A program made the position numbers and the translations under genes. From Companilactobacillus baiquanensis (GTDB lineage Bacteria > Bacillota > Bacilli > Lactobacillales > Lactobacillaceae), in assembly GCF_003946605.1 (NCBI RefSeq), contig NZ_RHOQ01000001.1:186001-250000 (forward strand): 64,000 nucleotides of DNA. Reading direction: 5' to 3'. Shown one piece after another: positions 33,326 through 42,115 of the stretch (positions are counted from its first letter, which is position 1; each line of letters begins with the position of its first letter). The notes beneath the pieces were generated by a model that saw only the letters and a program-made list of their open reading frames with translations, did not search any database and had not been told where the DNA came from.

Positions 33326-35635
33326 TTGGTTTCTAAAAATTGGATAAAAAGAAAAGAAGTATCGTCAAAAGAGATTGATGACTTTTCAAAAAAACACAAT
33401 TTTGACAAAATTTTGTCTGAATTATTATTAGAGAGAGATTTAACAGATAAAACAGAGTTAGAGGATTTTTTAAATGCGGACATTAGTGGTTTGCAGGACC
33501 CATTTGGATTACACGATATGGATAAAGCCTTAGAAATAATTGATGAGGCTGTTGAAACAAATAGTAAGATCGCTATTTATGGAGATTATGACGCCGATGG
33601 TGTAACTAGTACTTCGATCATGAAATTAACTTTGAAAAAATTGGGCATAGACCCGATCTTTTATATTCCTGATCGCTTTAAAGATGGTTATGGTCCTAAT
33701 CTGGATGTTTATAAATTTTTGGCTGAACAAAATATTGATTTACTAATAACAGTGGATAATGGTGTTAGTGGTAAAGACGAAATTAAATATCTAAAAGATC
33801 AAGGTATTAAGGTCATTGTGACCGATCATCATGATTTGCCGGAAGAATTACCAGATGCTGACGCAATTGTACATCCGACTATTCCTGGTTTTGAATATGT
33901 TTGTCCGTATTTATCAGGTGCCGGAGTGGCGTTTAAAATTGCAGATGCCTTACTAGGTGACGAAGCGCTAGAGTTGATCGACCTGGCTGCAATCGGAACA
34001 GTGGCCGATTCAGTACCTCTTTTAGGTGAAAATCGTGTTATCGTTACTGAAGGTCTTAAACGTATGTCTGAAAATAATCATGTTGGTCTTAGTGAACTGA
34101 TCAAAAAGTGCAAGTTGAAGATCAATAACATGAGTGAGGAAGATATTGGTTTCAAAATTGCCCCACGGATCAATGCTTTAGGTAGAATGGCTAATGCTTC
34201 ATCAGGAGTAGAACTTCTAACCACTGGGGATGCTGATTTTGCTAAAGAAATAGTGGATGAAACTGAAGACATCAATAAGAAGAGGCAAGAAATTGTTTCA
34301 AAAGTATATGAAGATACTTTGGTACAAGTTGAGGAACAAAAAGATAACGGTGTTTTAGTTTTAAGTGGTAAAAATTGGCATCAAGGGATTTTAGGCATTG
34401 TCGCCAGTCGAGTGGTTGAACAAACTCATAAACCAACACTAGTTTTACAACTTGATGCAGAATCAGGAATTTATAAGGGTTCTGGTCGTAGTCCTGAAGG
34501 ATTTAATTTGTTTACAGCCTTAAATAATTATCGCGAGTTGTTTGTAGCCTTTGGTGGTCATGCTCAAGCGTGTGGATTTTCGGTAGATGAAGATAAATTG
34601 GGTGAATTAACTGAAAAAATACAATCTGAAACAAGTAAGCAGAAATTTGATGTTAATGGATCTGTAAATGAAAAATACGATTTGGATTTAAATGTTTCTG
34701 AATTGAGTTTTGATTTGATTAAAACTATAAATAATTTAGCTCCATTTGGAATGGGAAATCCTAAGCCAGTTATTAAATTGAAGAATGCTGATCTAAGTCA
34801 AATACAGTCGATTGGTAAAGATGGGACTCATTTAAAAGCAAAAGTGGCATCTGATAAATATCAAGTGGACGCAATCGGCTTTGGGATGTATGAGAAAGCA
34901 AAAGAACTAACTACTAGTATTTGTGACGTTTACGGTGAACTAGGCGTCAACGAATGGGCTGGCAGGAAAAATCTTCAGTTGATGCTTGATGATTTTGAAG
35001 TATCCGCTGAAGGTAAAAAAATGAGCCAATTGAAATCTATTTATTTGGATTATCGTAATAAAAGAATTGCACCTTCAATTTTGGATAAATTTGATAGTAT
35101 CGTTTTCTTTAATGAGACATATTATGAAGTAGTTAAACGCCATGATGCCAATGCTAAGTTAGTCATGTATGATCAATCTTGTGATGGTGAAAATATTTTG
35201 ATTTATGATCGTCCGCATGATATCGAATTATTTAAGAAGTTTATCAAAGAGAATAAAACCTTACATACAGCTCTTTATTTCCATACAGATTTAAATAGTC
35301 GTTATTTAACTCCGGATATGCATAAGATGAAAGTTTTACTTAAGTATTTATATACACATCAAAATATCCGTGAAACTGACATGCAAATGGTGGCAGATTA
35401 TTTAAAAATTCAAAAAAGTGATGTAGATTTCTATTTAAAAGTGTTTTTTGAGTTGGATTTTGTTAAAATAGTAAATGGTTTTGTTGAAAAAGCAGATGCT
35501 TCAAAACAACGCGAATTAACTGAATCTCCGACTTACTTGAAGAGATTAAAACGTAATGATGTTGAAAAAATATTAATTGAGTCTGACTTCGGCAGTCTTT
35601 TATCATGGATTAGTGAATATGATTGCCACAGCTAG
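33326..35635 (+). CDS. recJ: Single-stranded DNA exonuclease RecJ
   Basis: 769-aa 5'-3' exonuclease for DNA repair. DHH-family motifs are GDYDADGVTSTS (about residue 88), VTVDNGVS-type LITVDNGVSG, VTDHHDLPE and IDLAAIGTVADSVPL. DHHA1 domain includes GSGRSPEGFNL and AFGGHAQACGF. The long C-terminal Firmicute-specific extension is present. TTG start at 33326 behind AGGTGATGTA. Six bases separate it from the apt unit, a common lactobacillus pairing. Confidence 0.95.
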   Translation: MVSKNWIKRKEVSSKEIDDFSKKHNFDKILSELLLERDLTDKTELEDFLNADISGLQDPFGLHDMDKALEIIDEAVETNSKIAIYGDYDADGVTSTSIMKLTLKKLGIDPIFYIPDRFKDGYGPNLDVYKFLAEQNIDLLITVDNGVSGKDEIKYLKDQGIKVIVTDHHDLPEELPDADAIVHPTIPGFEYVCPYLSGAGVAFKIADALLGDEALELIDLAAIGTVADSVPLLGENRVIVTEGLKRMSENNHVGLSELIKKCKLKINNMSEEDIGFKIAPRINALGRMANASSGVELLTTGDADFAKEIVDETEDINKKRQEIVSKVYEDTLVQVEEQKDNGVLVLSGKNWHQGILGIVASRVVEQTHKPTLVLQLDAESGIYKGSGRSPEGFNLFTALNNYRELFVAFGGHAQACGFSVDEDKLGELTEKIQSETSKQKFDVNGSVNEKYDLDLNVSELSFDLIKTINNLAPFGMGNPKPVIKLKNADLSQIQSIGKDGTHLKAKVASDKYQVDAIGFGMYEKAKELTTSICDVYGELGVNEWAGRKNLQLMLDDFEVSAEGKKMSQLKSIYLDYRNKRIAPSILDKFDSIVFFNETYYEVVKRHDANAKLVMYDQSCDGENILIYDRPHDIELFKKFIKENKTLHTALYFHTDLNSRYLTPDMHKMKVLLKYLYTHQNIRETDMQMVADYLKIQKSDVDFYLKVFFELDFVKIVNGFVEKADASKQRELTESPTYLKRLKRNDVEKILIESDFGSLLSWISEYDCHS

Positions 35636-35655
35636 ATTGAATGGAGAAATTTAAG

Positions 35656-36174
35656 ATGGATATTGATTTTAAGAAATATGTTGCTAATGTTCCGGATTTC
35701 CCAGAACCAGGTGTACTATTTCGTGACATATCACCATTGATGTTAGACGGCAAAGCATATGCTGCTGCTACTGATAAAATAGTTGAATACGCAAAGAGTC
35801 GTGGAGCTGAAATGATTGCTGGACCTGAAGCCCGTGGGTTTATCGTGGGTTGTCCAGTAGCTTATAGATTAGGAACTGGTTTTGCACCAGCTCGTAAAAA
35901 AGGCAAGTTACCTCGTGAGACTGTTTCAGTTACTTATGATCTTGAATATGGTCAAGGTTCTTTGTATATGCAAAAAGACTCGATCAAACCTGGTCAAAAA
36001 GTATTAGTTGTTGATGATTTAATGGCAACAGGTGGGACACTTGCTGCTACGATCGATTTAGTTGAAGAACTTGGTGGCGAAGTTGTCGGAACAGCTTTCC
36101 TAATTGAATTGAAGGACCTTCATGGTCGTGATAAAATTAAAGGGTATGATATGTTTACCTTAATGCAATATTAA
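35656..36174 (+). CDS. apt: Adenine phosphoribosyltransferase
   Basis: 172-aa purine salvage enzyme making AMP from adenine and PRPP. ATG 35656 ([16 protein letters not shown]) gives normal length and follows GGAG with 9 bases; the ATG at 35641 lies in that ribosome binding site. Motifs are [30 protein letters not shown] and the PRPP loop [16 protein letters not shown]. Co-transcribed with recJ. Confidence 0.96.
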   Translation: MDIDFKKYVANVPDFPEPGVLFRDISPLMLDGKAYAAATDKIVEYAKSRGAEMIAGPEARGFIVGCPVAYRLGTGFAPARKKGKLPRETVSVTYDLEYGQGSLYMQKDSIKPGQKVLVVDDLMATGGTLAATIDLVEELGGEVVGTAFLIELKDLHGRDKIKGYDMFTLMQY

Positions 36175-36198
36175 TAGCAGGGCAGATGCCCTTATTAT

Positions 36199-36286
36199 GG
36201 AGAGTTGGCAGAGTGGTAATGCACCGGACTCGAAATCCGGCGAACCCGTTAGTTCGGGCGCGCAGGTTCAAATCCTGTACTCTCCT
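36199..36286 (+). tRNA. tRNA-Ser (anticodon CGA)
   Basis: Class II tRNA: acceptor GGAGAGT pairs with ACTCTCC (36279-36285), anticodon stem CCGGA/TCCGG with loop CTCGAAA (anticodon CGA), a long variable arm CGAACCCG...CGGGCG, and T-arm CAGGTTCAAATCCTG. CCA is not encoded. The discriminator reads as T at 36286, whereas G is usual for serine tRNAs. Confidence 0.93.
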
Positions 36287-36322
36287 TAAATTGAATAAAT
36301 AAGAATGTACGTTCGTAAAATG

Positions 36323-36363
36323 AAAAGTAAGAAAGCTGATATAGCGGCTTTCTTACTTTTTTG
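36323..36363 (+). terminator. Terminator after tRNA-Ser
   Basis: AAAGTAAGAAAGC and GGCTTTCTTACTTTTTTG form a strong stem followed by Ts. The rest of the 300-base gap to the next gene holds the tRNA and a palindromic AAAACGTTTT (36390-36399), perhaps a weak cre-like site. Confidence 0.88.
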
Positions 36364-36476
36364 TTTTGTATAAAATGGTATAGAAAGTAAAAACGTTTTG
36401 CACGTCTTTTTTGAATTTAAAAAATTAAACGATACAATAAAATAGTACATACAATGAATAATTTGGAGGAAGTATA

Positions 36477-37085
36477 ATTATTAAAATTCAACAATTTAAA
36501 AAGCAGGATCTATCAAAATTGGCCGAATTTTCAGCTGTGGGGATGAATTTTGACCGTTATACAAATTCAAAATTCACCGAAAGTTTATATTCTAAATATT
36601 TTGTATGGGATGCTTATATAAATGCAACTACTGCCATTGCGGCTTATGATGGCGATGTTCTTTGCGGTGTGATCATGGCTAAGTTCGATAACGAACTTAT
36701 GATCGATCAAAAGGTTGTAGATAAGGTACATGCCAGCTCATTACAATATATGATGGGATTAGTATTCGACCAAGGAATAATTACTTATGATCAAGTTAAT
36801 CAGGCAATGTTAAAAGAGTTAAAGGCTAAAACTAACCTAGATGGTGAAGTCTTACTATTTGCTGTTAATCCAGATATTAAGAATAAAGGCATTGGAACTA
36901 AATTATTGAATGAACTTGAACGTAAATATTCAGGTAAAAGAGTTTACTTGTTTAGCGACAGTAACTGTTCATATCAGTTTTATCAGCATCGTGGTTTTCA
37001 TCAAAATAATGCTATAAGGATACCTGAACCAGGACGAGTTGATGGATCAAAATTAACTTGTTTTCTATTTGATAAACAATTATAG
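36477..37085 (+). CDS. GNAT-family acetyltransferase, probable AUU/AUA start
   Basis: About 202-aa acetyltransferase. The open frame runs from 36474 as ATA ATT ATT AAA ATT CAA, giving IIKIQQFKKQDLSKLAEF, a normal GNAT N-terminus. GGAGGA lies 6 bases before ATT 36477, whereas the first conventional start is TTG 36519, which would remove the first strand and helix. Core motif NPDIKNKGIGTKLLNELE and the end DSNCSYQFYQHRGF. Substrate unknown. A likely AUU (or AUA) start is unusual. Confidence 0.75.
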   Translation: MIKIQQFKKQDLSKLAEFSAVGMNFDRYTNSKFTESLYSKYFVWDAYINATTAIAAYDGDVLCGVIMAKFDNELMIDQKVVDKVHASSLQYMMGLVFDQGIITYDQVNQAMLKELKAKTNLDGEVLLFAVNPDIKNKGIGTKLLNELERKYSGKRVYLFSDSNCSYQFYQHRGFHQNNAIRIPEPGRVDGSKLTCFLFDKQL

Positions 37086-37097
37086 AAGGAAAAATAA

Positions 37098-37889
37098 ATG
37101 ATAACGATAAAATCAGCTAGAGAAATAAAAGGAATGCAAAAGGCCGGAGAAATTTTGACCGGTTTGTTTCATGAATTAGAGGACTATATCAAACCAGGCA
37201 TGAGCACTTGGGAGATTGATAAATTTTCTTATGAATATATTGTTGGTCATAACGCTACACCCGGAGAATTGAATTTTGAAGGATATAAATATTCTACTTG
37301 TATTAGTGTTAATGACATGATTTGTCATGGCTGTCCTAGTAAAGATATTATTGTAAAAGATGGTGATCTTATAAAACTAGATACCGTTATTGAATATGAT
37401 GGCTATTTAAGTGATTCTTGTCACGCTATTGTTGTGGGTAACGCCTCACCGGAAGTAAAAAAGTTAATGGATGTAACACATAAGGCCTTGTATTTAGGAA
37501 TTGATCAAGCTGTGGTCGGTAATCGCATTGGTGATATTGGTCATGCGATTCAAAGTTACGCAGAGAATCTTGGATACGGTGTCGTACGTGACTATATTGG
37601 ACACGGAATTGGTCCTACTATGCATGAGCTTCCTGACGTTCCACATTATGGAAAACCGGGGCATGGTACACGTTTAAAAGCTGGAATGACTATTACGATC
37701 GAACCAATGATCAATGTTGGTGATTGGCGTTGCAGTGAGCCGGCAGATGATGGTTGGACTATTTATACTGTTGATGGAAGTTTAAGTTGTCAATACGAGC
37801 ATACGATCGTTATTACCGATGATGGTCCTAAAATCTTAACTTCATTTGATAAAAATGCGGATGCAAAATATTTAATAAAAGAAATTTAA
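37098..37889 (+). CDS. map: Methionine aminopeptidase
   Basis: 263-aa metallopeptidase removing initiator Met. The five metal ligands are visible: two Asp in KLDTVIEYDGYLSDSCHA, His in GHGIGPTMHELP, Glu in TIEPMI and Glu in YEHTIVI. Slightly longer than the 250-aa minimum, with a C-terminal tail. AGAAGGAAAAATAA precedes the ATG 12 bases after the acetyltransferase stop, so the two are probably co-transcribed. Confidence 0.95.
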   Translation: MITIKSAREIKGMQKAGEILTGLFHELEDYIKPGMSTWEIDKFSYEYIVGHNATPGELNFEGYKYSTCISVNDMICHGCPSKDIIVKDGDLIKLDTVIEYDGYLSDSCHAIVVGNASPEVKKLMDVTHKALYLGIDQAVVGNRIGDIGHAIQSYAENLGYGVVRDYIGHGIGPTMHELPDVPHYGKPGHGTRLKAGMTITIEPMINVGDWRCSEPADDGWTIYTVDGSLSCQYEHTIVITDDGPKILTSFDKNADAKYLIKEI

Positions 37890-37951
37890 TACTTGCATAC
37901 CTGTAATTTATAAAGTAACATGTAGGTATTAAATTTTGGGAGTTGTTAAAG

Positions 37952-38809
37952 ATGAAATATATCGTTACTGGTGCAACTGGACACTTAGGATCACAAATTT
38001 TAAAAGAAATTATGAAACTTGTACCTAATTCGGATATCAGTGTTGGTGTTCATACCGTTAGTAAGGCCAAGAATCTATCTGATCAAGGTTTAGAAGTATT
38101 GCCAATCGATTATATGAATGAAAAGATGATGATCACTGCCTTAGCTAATAAGGATATTTTCATCTACGTTCCAAGTAAAAGCCATGACAGTTTTAGTCGA
38201 GTTACTGAACTGGAGAATGTGATAAAAGCAGCTGAGAAAGCCAATGTTGGACAAATTTTAGCAATGGGTTTCATTGCGGATCAGGAAAACAATCCGTTTG
38301 ATCTATCAGCTTTTTATGGATATTTACCAAGAAGATTGGCTGAATCAGATTTGAAATTCACTATTATAAAAAATGCCTTATACGCTGATCCGTTAGTCCC
38401 ATATTTACCAGAATTGATTGAGCGTAAAAACGTTATTTATCCTGTTGGCAAACAAGCTTTGACATTTATTAGTTTGGAAGATAGTGCTAAAGCGTTTGCC
38501 AAAGTAGCTACTTCAGAAGATTTGCGAAAAGATGGAAAAATTTATACCTTAACGCAGTCTAAAAACTACACTATGCCAGAATTAGCCGATGTATTAACAG
38601 AAGTTTCAGGTCACAAGATTGGCTATCAACCGGTAACTTTACAAGAGTTTTCTGATATGTATGATCAAGGTGGTGAAGGTCACATGCTTGGATCAATGTA
38701 TCAAGCAGGGGCCATGGGACTATTAGATATTGTGACCGATGATTATCAAAAAATAATGGGACATCCAGCAACTGACTTAAAAGCGTTCTTAAATTCAAAA
38801 TTAAACTAA
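37952..38809 (+). CDS. NAD(P)-binding NmrA-like/SDR oxidoreductase
   Basis: 285-aa atypical short-chain dehydrogenase. N-terminal YIVTGATGHLGSQILKEI is the nucleotide-binding loop, and the later part matches the NmrA/quinone reductase group (KNALYADPLVPYLPEL, then LTFISLEDSAKAFAKV). ATG 37952 follows GGGAG by 9 bases. Probably an NAD(P)H:quinone reductase; not proven. A related protein fragment ends the window. Confidence 0.85.
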   Translation: MKYIVTGATGHLGSQILKEIMKLVPNSDISVGVHTVSKAKNLSDQGLEVLPIDYMNEKMMITALANKDIFIYVPSKSHDSFSRVTELENVIKAAEKANVGQILAMGFIADQENNPFDLSAFYGYLPRRLAESDLKFTIIKNALYADPLVPYLPELIERKNVIYPVGKQALTFISLEDSAKAFAKVATSEDLRKDGKIYTLTQSKNYTMPELADVLTEVSGHKIGYQPVTLQEFSDMYDQGGEGHMLGSMYQAGAMGLLDIVTDDYQKIMGHPATDLKAFLNSKLN

Positions 38810-38858
38810 AAAAGTACAGAATATATGATGATTAACATCAATATGTTCTGTACTTTTT
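38809..38858. terminator. Bidirectional terminator
   Basis: AAAAAGTACAGAA pairs with TTCTGTACTTTTT around a long loop, between two convergent genes. The right end overlaps the stop of the TauE-family gene. Confidence 0.85.
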
Positions 38859-39600
38859 AAATAATCATTTTTAGACCTAAGAAGACGATCAATACTGCAA
38901 TTATAGGTTTAACATATGTATTGAATTTTACGGGATTTACTTTGGACAATAACTTTGGTGCTAAAAAGGCCCCAATTACAGCACCAATCATTAAACTTAT
39001 TCCAATGGACCAATCGATATTTCCATTTAAATGAAAAATAAGTCCGATTACACTGGTTCCGACTAATACATAAGATGATGTCGCTACAGCTCGGACCATA
39101 TCCAGATTCAACAAAAGTAATCCAGCTAAAATTGGAGCACCACCACTTAATCCAGCAATTCCGACCATTAATCCACTAACGATTCCAAAAATTGATGCCT
39201 TCAAATTATCGTATTTGGATTTTTTAATATTCTTACTTGGAAAAAACAATTGAATAAAAATTTGTAAACCAAGTGCTATTAAGACAATCGCTATGATCCA
39301 AGTATAGATAATTTTTGGGATGTATGGTGATAGTAGTGACCCAATAATTGTTGCGGGTATAGCTGTAATGATCATTCTATTACCTATTTTGAAGCGAACA
39401 TTTCCGGATCGGTAGTGGCCAATTGCTCCTACTACTAATGATGGAAAAGCAGTGAATAGTGACGTAGCCGCTGCCACTGGTGCACTCAAGTGAAATAGTC
39501 CAGTTAAGACGCCTAAATATAAAGCGCCACCGCCTCCACCAGTTGATAGAACTAATAAACCTATCAGAAAGCCAATTGCTATTAATGCTATATAAGTCAT
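38857..39600 (-). CDS. TauE/SafE-family membrane transporter
   Basis: 247-aa membrane protein with about 8 helices and two similar halves: GGGGGALYLGVLTGLFHLSA, then AAATSLFTAFPSLVVG in the first, and GLSGGAPILAGLLLL, AVATSSYVLVGTSVIG in the second. Family members export sulfite, sulfonates or organic anions. Divergent from a TetR regulator with a palindromic operator in the shared promoter region, which suggests it is the regulated target. Confidence 0.88.
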   Translation of the reverse strand: MTYIALIAIGFLIGLLVLSTGGGGGALYLGVLTGLFHLSAPVAAATSLFTAFPSLVVGAIGHYRSGNVRFKIGNRMIITAIPATIIGSLLSPYIPKIIYTWIIAIVLIALGLQIFIQLFFPSKNIKKSKYDNLKASIFGIVSGLMVGIAGLSGGAPILAGLLLLNLDMVRAVATSSYVLVGTSVIGLIFHLNGNIDWSIGISLMIGAVIGAFLAPKLLSKVNPVKFNTYVKPIIAVLIVFLGLKMII

Positions 39601-39635
39601 TTTTGCATCTCCTTGTTTACAATTAGTAATTTTAA

Positions 39636-39650
39636 TTTACAAAGTGTAAA
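39636..39650. promoter_or_regulatory. Candidate TetR operator
   Basis: Palindrome TTTACA-AAG-TGTAAA in the 73-base region between divergent tauE-like and tetR-like genes. A half-site TTTACA also occurs at 39617-39622 and TGTAAA again at 39652-39657. Likely binding site for the adjacent regulator. Confidence 0.6.
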
Positions 39651-39673
39651 ATGTAAAGCAAGGAGAGTTATAA

Positions 39674-40225
39674 ATGACAAAAAAACGTGATTTATCAATA
39701 GAAAAAATTATTCAAACGGCAAAAGAATTAGTTTTGGACAGCGGCTCTCATTCAGCAACGTTCTCAAATCTTGCTAAAAAGTTAGATTGTAAAACGCAGG
39801 CGCTTTATTTCTATTTTAAAAATAGGGATGAATTAAATCAGGCCGTAGCCCAAGACTACATAATATCCCTCAGTGAAGTTTTGAAGAATGAATGTCTAGG
39901 ATATAGCGGCAAAGCTGGATTGATTCAAATGGCAAAAGTAATGCGTAAATATGGACTAAATAATCTGTCGTTATCTTTATTGACACTAGAATCCTTAAAT
40001 CTGTCTACCGAAGAATCTTATAAAAATGTTATTCATATTAATTCTATGATGAAAGTATTTATGGATAGCTTTGTTCAAGATCCCGCCAAACAAATGACAA
40101 TTACTAGAGGTATTCGTGGATTAGTTATTGGTGAGGTAGTCAGCGAAAGTGTAGGTATGTTCCATAATCCGTTGATCAAGAATACTCAAAGTTTTGAGGA
40201 CAATCTAAATAAGATATTGGAATAA
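39674..40225 (+). CDS. TetR-family regulator
   Basis: 183-aa repressor. The N-terminal helix-turn-helix spans about residues 9-55 (IIQTAKELVLDSGSHSATFS, then LAKKLDCKTQALYFYFKN), and the C-terminus is all-helical with a WHG/TetR_C-like fold (GIRGLVIGEVVSESVG). AAGGAGAG precedes the ATG. Probably represses itself and the divergent exporter; the ligand is unknown. Confidence 0.88.
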   Translation: MTKKRDLSIEKIIQTAKELVLDSGSHSATFSNLAKKLDCKTQALYFYFKNRDELNQAVAQDYIISLSEVLKNECLGYSGKAGLIQMAKVMRKYGLNNLSLSLLTLESLNLSTEESYKNVIHINSMMKVFMDSFVQDPAKQMTITRGIRGLVIGEVVSESVGMFHNPLIKNTQSFEDNLNKILE

Positions 40226-40355
40226 TTATATGCTTTGAAGTTGTGGACTATATATAGCGCTTCCAATTCCGTCATAATAGTATGAGCAAGAAAGATGCTC
40301 ACATAATAATAACTTAGTATACTGAAGTCTAATACGTATTTTTGGAGGATACCCT

Positions 40356-40910
40356 ATGTCAAAAACAAGATCGGATTTTACGAATATTCAAGTTTTAGAT
40401 CCTAGTATTATTGTTGACTTAAGATATGCGACCACAAATAATTTTACTGGACAAGTTGTTTACGATTTTAATACTGCAATTGCCCGTACAGGAACTGCGA
40501 AAAAGTTAGCAAAGGCCAGTGCTGATTTGAGGGAAAAAGGTTATAGGATCAAAGTTTGGGATGCTTATCGTCCTGTATCTGCACAAGAGAGATTATTCGA
40601 GGTTTACCCAGATCCATCCTTTGTCGCCAAACCAAATCCTAATTTTTCTCATCAAAAAGGTGTTACTTTTGACTTAACTATATGTGATTTAGACGGTAAC
40701 GAAATGTCCATGCAGACAGAGTTTGATAACTTTACTTCAGCTGCTTTTAGAAATGCTAAACGATCGGCAATTCACGAAAAGAATTATAATATTTTAAACG
40801 ATGCGATGATTGCCGCTGGTTTTGTTGGATATGAAAATGAGTGGTGGGATTATCGTGATTCTGAAATGGATTCTTATGAACCGGCGATCGCCGATCCTAA
40901 CATGTACTAA
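40356..40910 (+). CDS. VanX-like D-Ala-D-Ala dipeptidase with altered metal site
   Basis: 184-aa zinc peptidase of the VanX/DdpX (M15D) family. Arg72 (DAYRP), His99 and Asp106 (SHQKGVTFD) fit the motif SxHxxGxxxD. The second motif ExWH reads E162-W-W-D165, so the third zinc ligand His is Asp. No signal peptide, so cytoplasmic. Members cleave D-Ala-D-Ala and can help turn over peptidoglycan dipeptides; lactobacilli with D-Ala-D-Lac walls use such enzymes. Activity is likely but the ligand change leaves doubt. TTTGGAGGATACCCT precedes the ATG. Confidence 0.85.
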   Translation: MSKTRSDFTNIQVLDPSIIVDLRYATTNNFTGQVVYDFNTAIARTGTAKKLAKASADLREKGYRIKVWDAYRPVSAQERLFEVYPDPSFVAKPNPNFSHQKGVTFDLTICDLDGNEMSMQTEFDNFTSAAFRNAKRSAIHEKNYNILNDAMIAAGFVGYENEWWDYRDSEMDSYEPAIADPNMY

Positions 40911-41000
40911 ATTTCTTTTCACAATATGAAAACGCTTGAATTCATAGTACAATTGAAGTTGCGGGTTTAAAAATCTATTAAAAAGTGAAGGAAGTTTAAT

Positions 41001-41501
41001 ATGAGTTCAATCGACTGTTCAAGAACCTTATCAATTAGTAATCATCGAGTATTTTCATCGGATTTAAATGAACATAATACTGTATTTGGTGGAAAAATCC
41101 TGGCTACGATCGATGATAATTCTTCAATTCCAGCCTCTAGAGTTGCCAGAATTGAAACAGTCACAGCTTCAATTGATCAAGTGAATTTTATTCTGCCTTT
41201 TAAATTGCAGGATTCGATGTGTACTGAATCATATGTGTCAGGAGTTGGGAGCCGTTCAATTGAAGTGTTCACTAAAATCATTGGCGAACACTTGAAAACT
41301 GGTGAGAGATTTTTAGGATTAACTTGTTTTTCAACCTTTGTCGTTATTGATAAAGATATAGAATTGCCAAAGATCAATCCTGATAACCCTGAAGCTAAGT
41401 ATGTTTGTCAAGGGTATGAGAAGCGTCAATCGGAACGAATGAAAAAATTGTTAACACAGGAAAAGTTTAATGAGAATATTAGTTTAGATTTTCCATGGTA
41501 A
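41001..41501 (+). CDS. Acyl-CoA thioesterase, hotdog fold
   Basis: 166-aa thioesterase of the YciA/BACH type: SDLNEHNTVFGGKILATID (substrate loop), then TASIDQVNFILPFKLQDSM and GSRSIEVFTKI. Hydrolyses acyl-CoA; chain preference unknown. GAAGGAAGTTTAAT precedes the ATG. A cre-like box TGAAAACGCTTGAA (about 40927-40940) lies upstream, hinting at carbon control, but this is weak. Confidence 0.85.
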   Translation: MSSIDCSRTLSISNHRVFSSDLNEHNTVFGGKILATIDDNSSIPASRVARIETVTASIDQVNFILPFKLQDSMCTESYVSGVGSRSIEVFTKIIGEHLKTGERFLGLTCFSTFVVIDKDIELPKINPDNPEAKYVCQGYEKRQSERMKKLLTQEKFNENISLDFPW

Positions 41502-41601
41502 TTTGGTCTTAAAACTTGACTAGTATCGGATTGGTAATTTCTTGTTCTTTGTTCATGGCTCTTATAATCTTTAATTAAGAGAATTATAGGAGGATATAAT
41601 A

Positions 41602-42030
41602 ATGTTCAAAACAATTTTGATAGCTTTAGATGGCAGCCCAGTTTCATTTCGAGCTTTAGAGACAGGAATGGAACTTGCTAAGAAGTGTGACTCAAAAGTG
41701 ATCGTGACTTCAATTTCTAATGTCGATAATATTCCTGTTAATGTTGGCGTTGATTATATGCCTGATTTAATTCACGATGTAAAAAAACAGACCAATCAAA
41801 TTTTACGAACAGCAGAAAAGCAATTGGTCAATTCTAAGATGTTTTATGAAGTGATTTCAAAAGAGGGAGATCCTAAATCCCTAATAGCTAAGGTGATCCC
41901 AGAAAATAGTCATGCCGATTTAATTATTTTGGGAAAAACTGGTAAGGGAATGATGACTAAAATATTTATGGGTTCAGTTGCAAGATATGTTTCTGAGAAT
42001 GCTGAACTGCCAGTTTTATTGATTCCTTAA
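41602..42030 (+). CDS. Universal stress protein, UspA family
   Basis: 142-aa UspA-fold protein: ILIALDGSPVSFRALETGME at the N-terminus and the ATP-binding ILGKTGKGMMTKIFMGSVAR (G-x2-G-x9-G-S) near the end. Cytoplasmic; binds ATP; role in stress survival is known only at family level. GGAGGATATAATA precedes the ATG. Convergent with pgpA across a family A hairpin. Confidence 0.92.
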   Translation: MFKTILIALDGSPVSFRALETGMELAKKCDSKVIVTSISNVDNIPVNVGVDYMPDLIHDVKKQTNQILRTAEKQLVNSKMFYEVISKEGDPKSLIAKVIPENSHADLIILGKTGKGMMTKIFMGSVARYVSENAELPVLLIP

Positions 42031-42060
42031 AGTTAAATATAGTCCAAAACTATTAAATTC

Positions 42061-42115
42061 ATTAAAATAAAGCTCAGTAATCTAAAAAAATCAGATTATT
42101 GAGCTTTATTTTAAT
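42061..42115. repeat. Dispersed hairpin repeat, family A copy 3
   Basis: 23-bp arms 42061-42083 and 42093-42115 with one G-T mismatch, core CTCAGTAATCT/AGATTATTGAG. The pgpA stop codon (42111-42113) lies inside the right arm. Located at the convergent usp/pgpA junction; likely bidirectional terminator. Confidence 0.85.

Noticed and set aside
40927..40940. cre catabolite box before the thioesterase gene
   Set aside because: TGAAAACGCTTGAA deviates at the 3' half; kept only as a weak remark.
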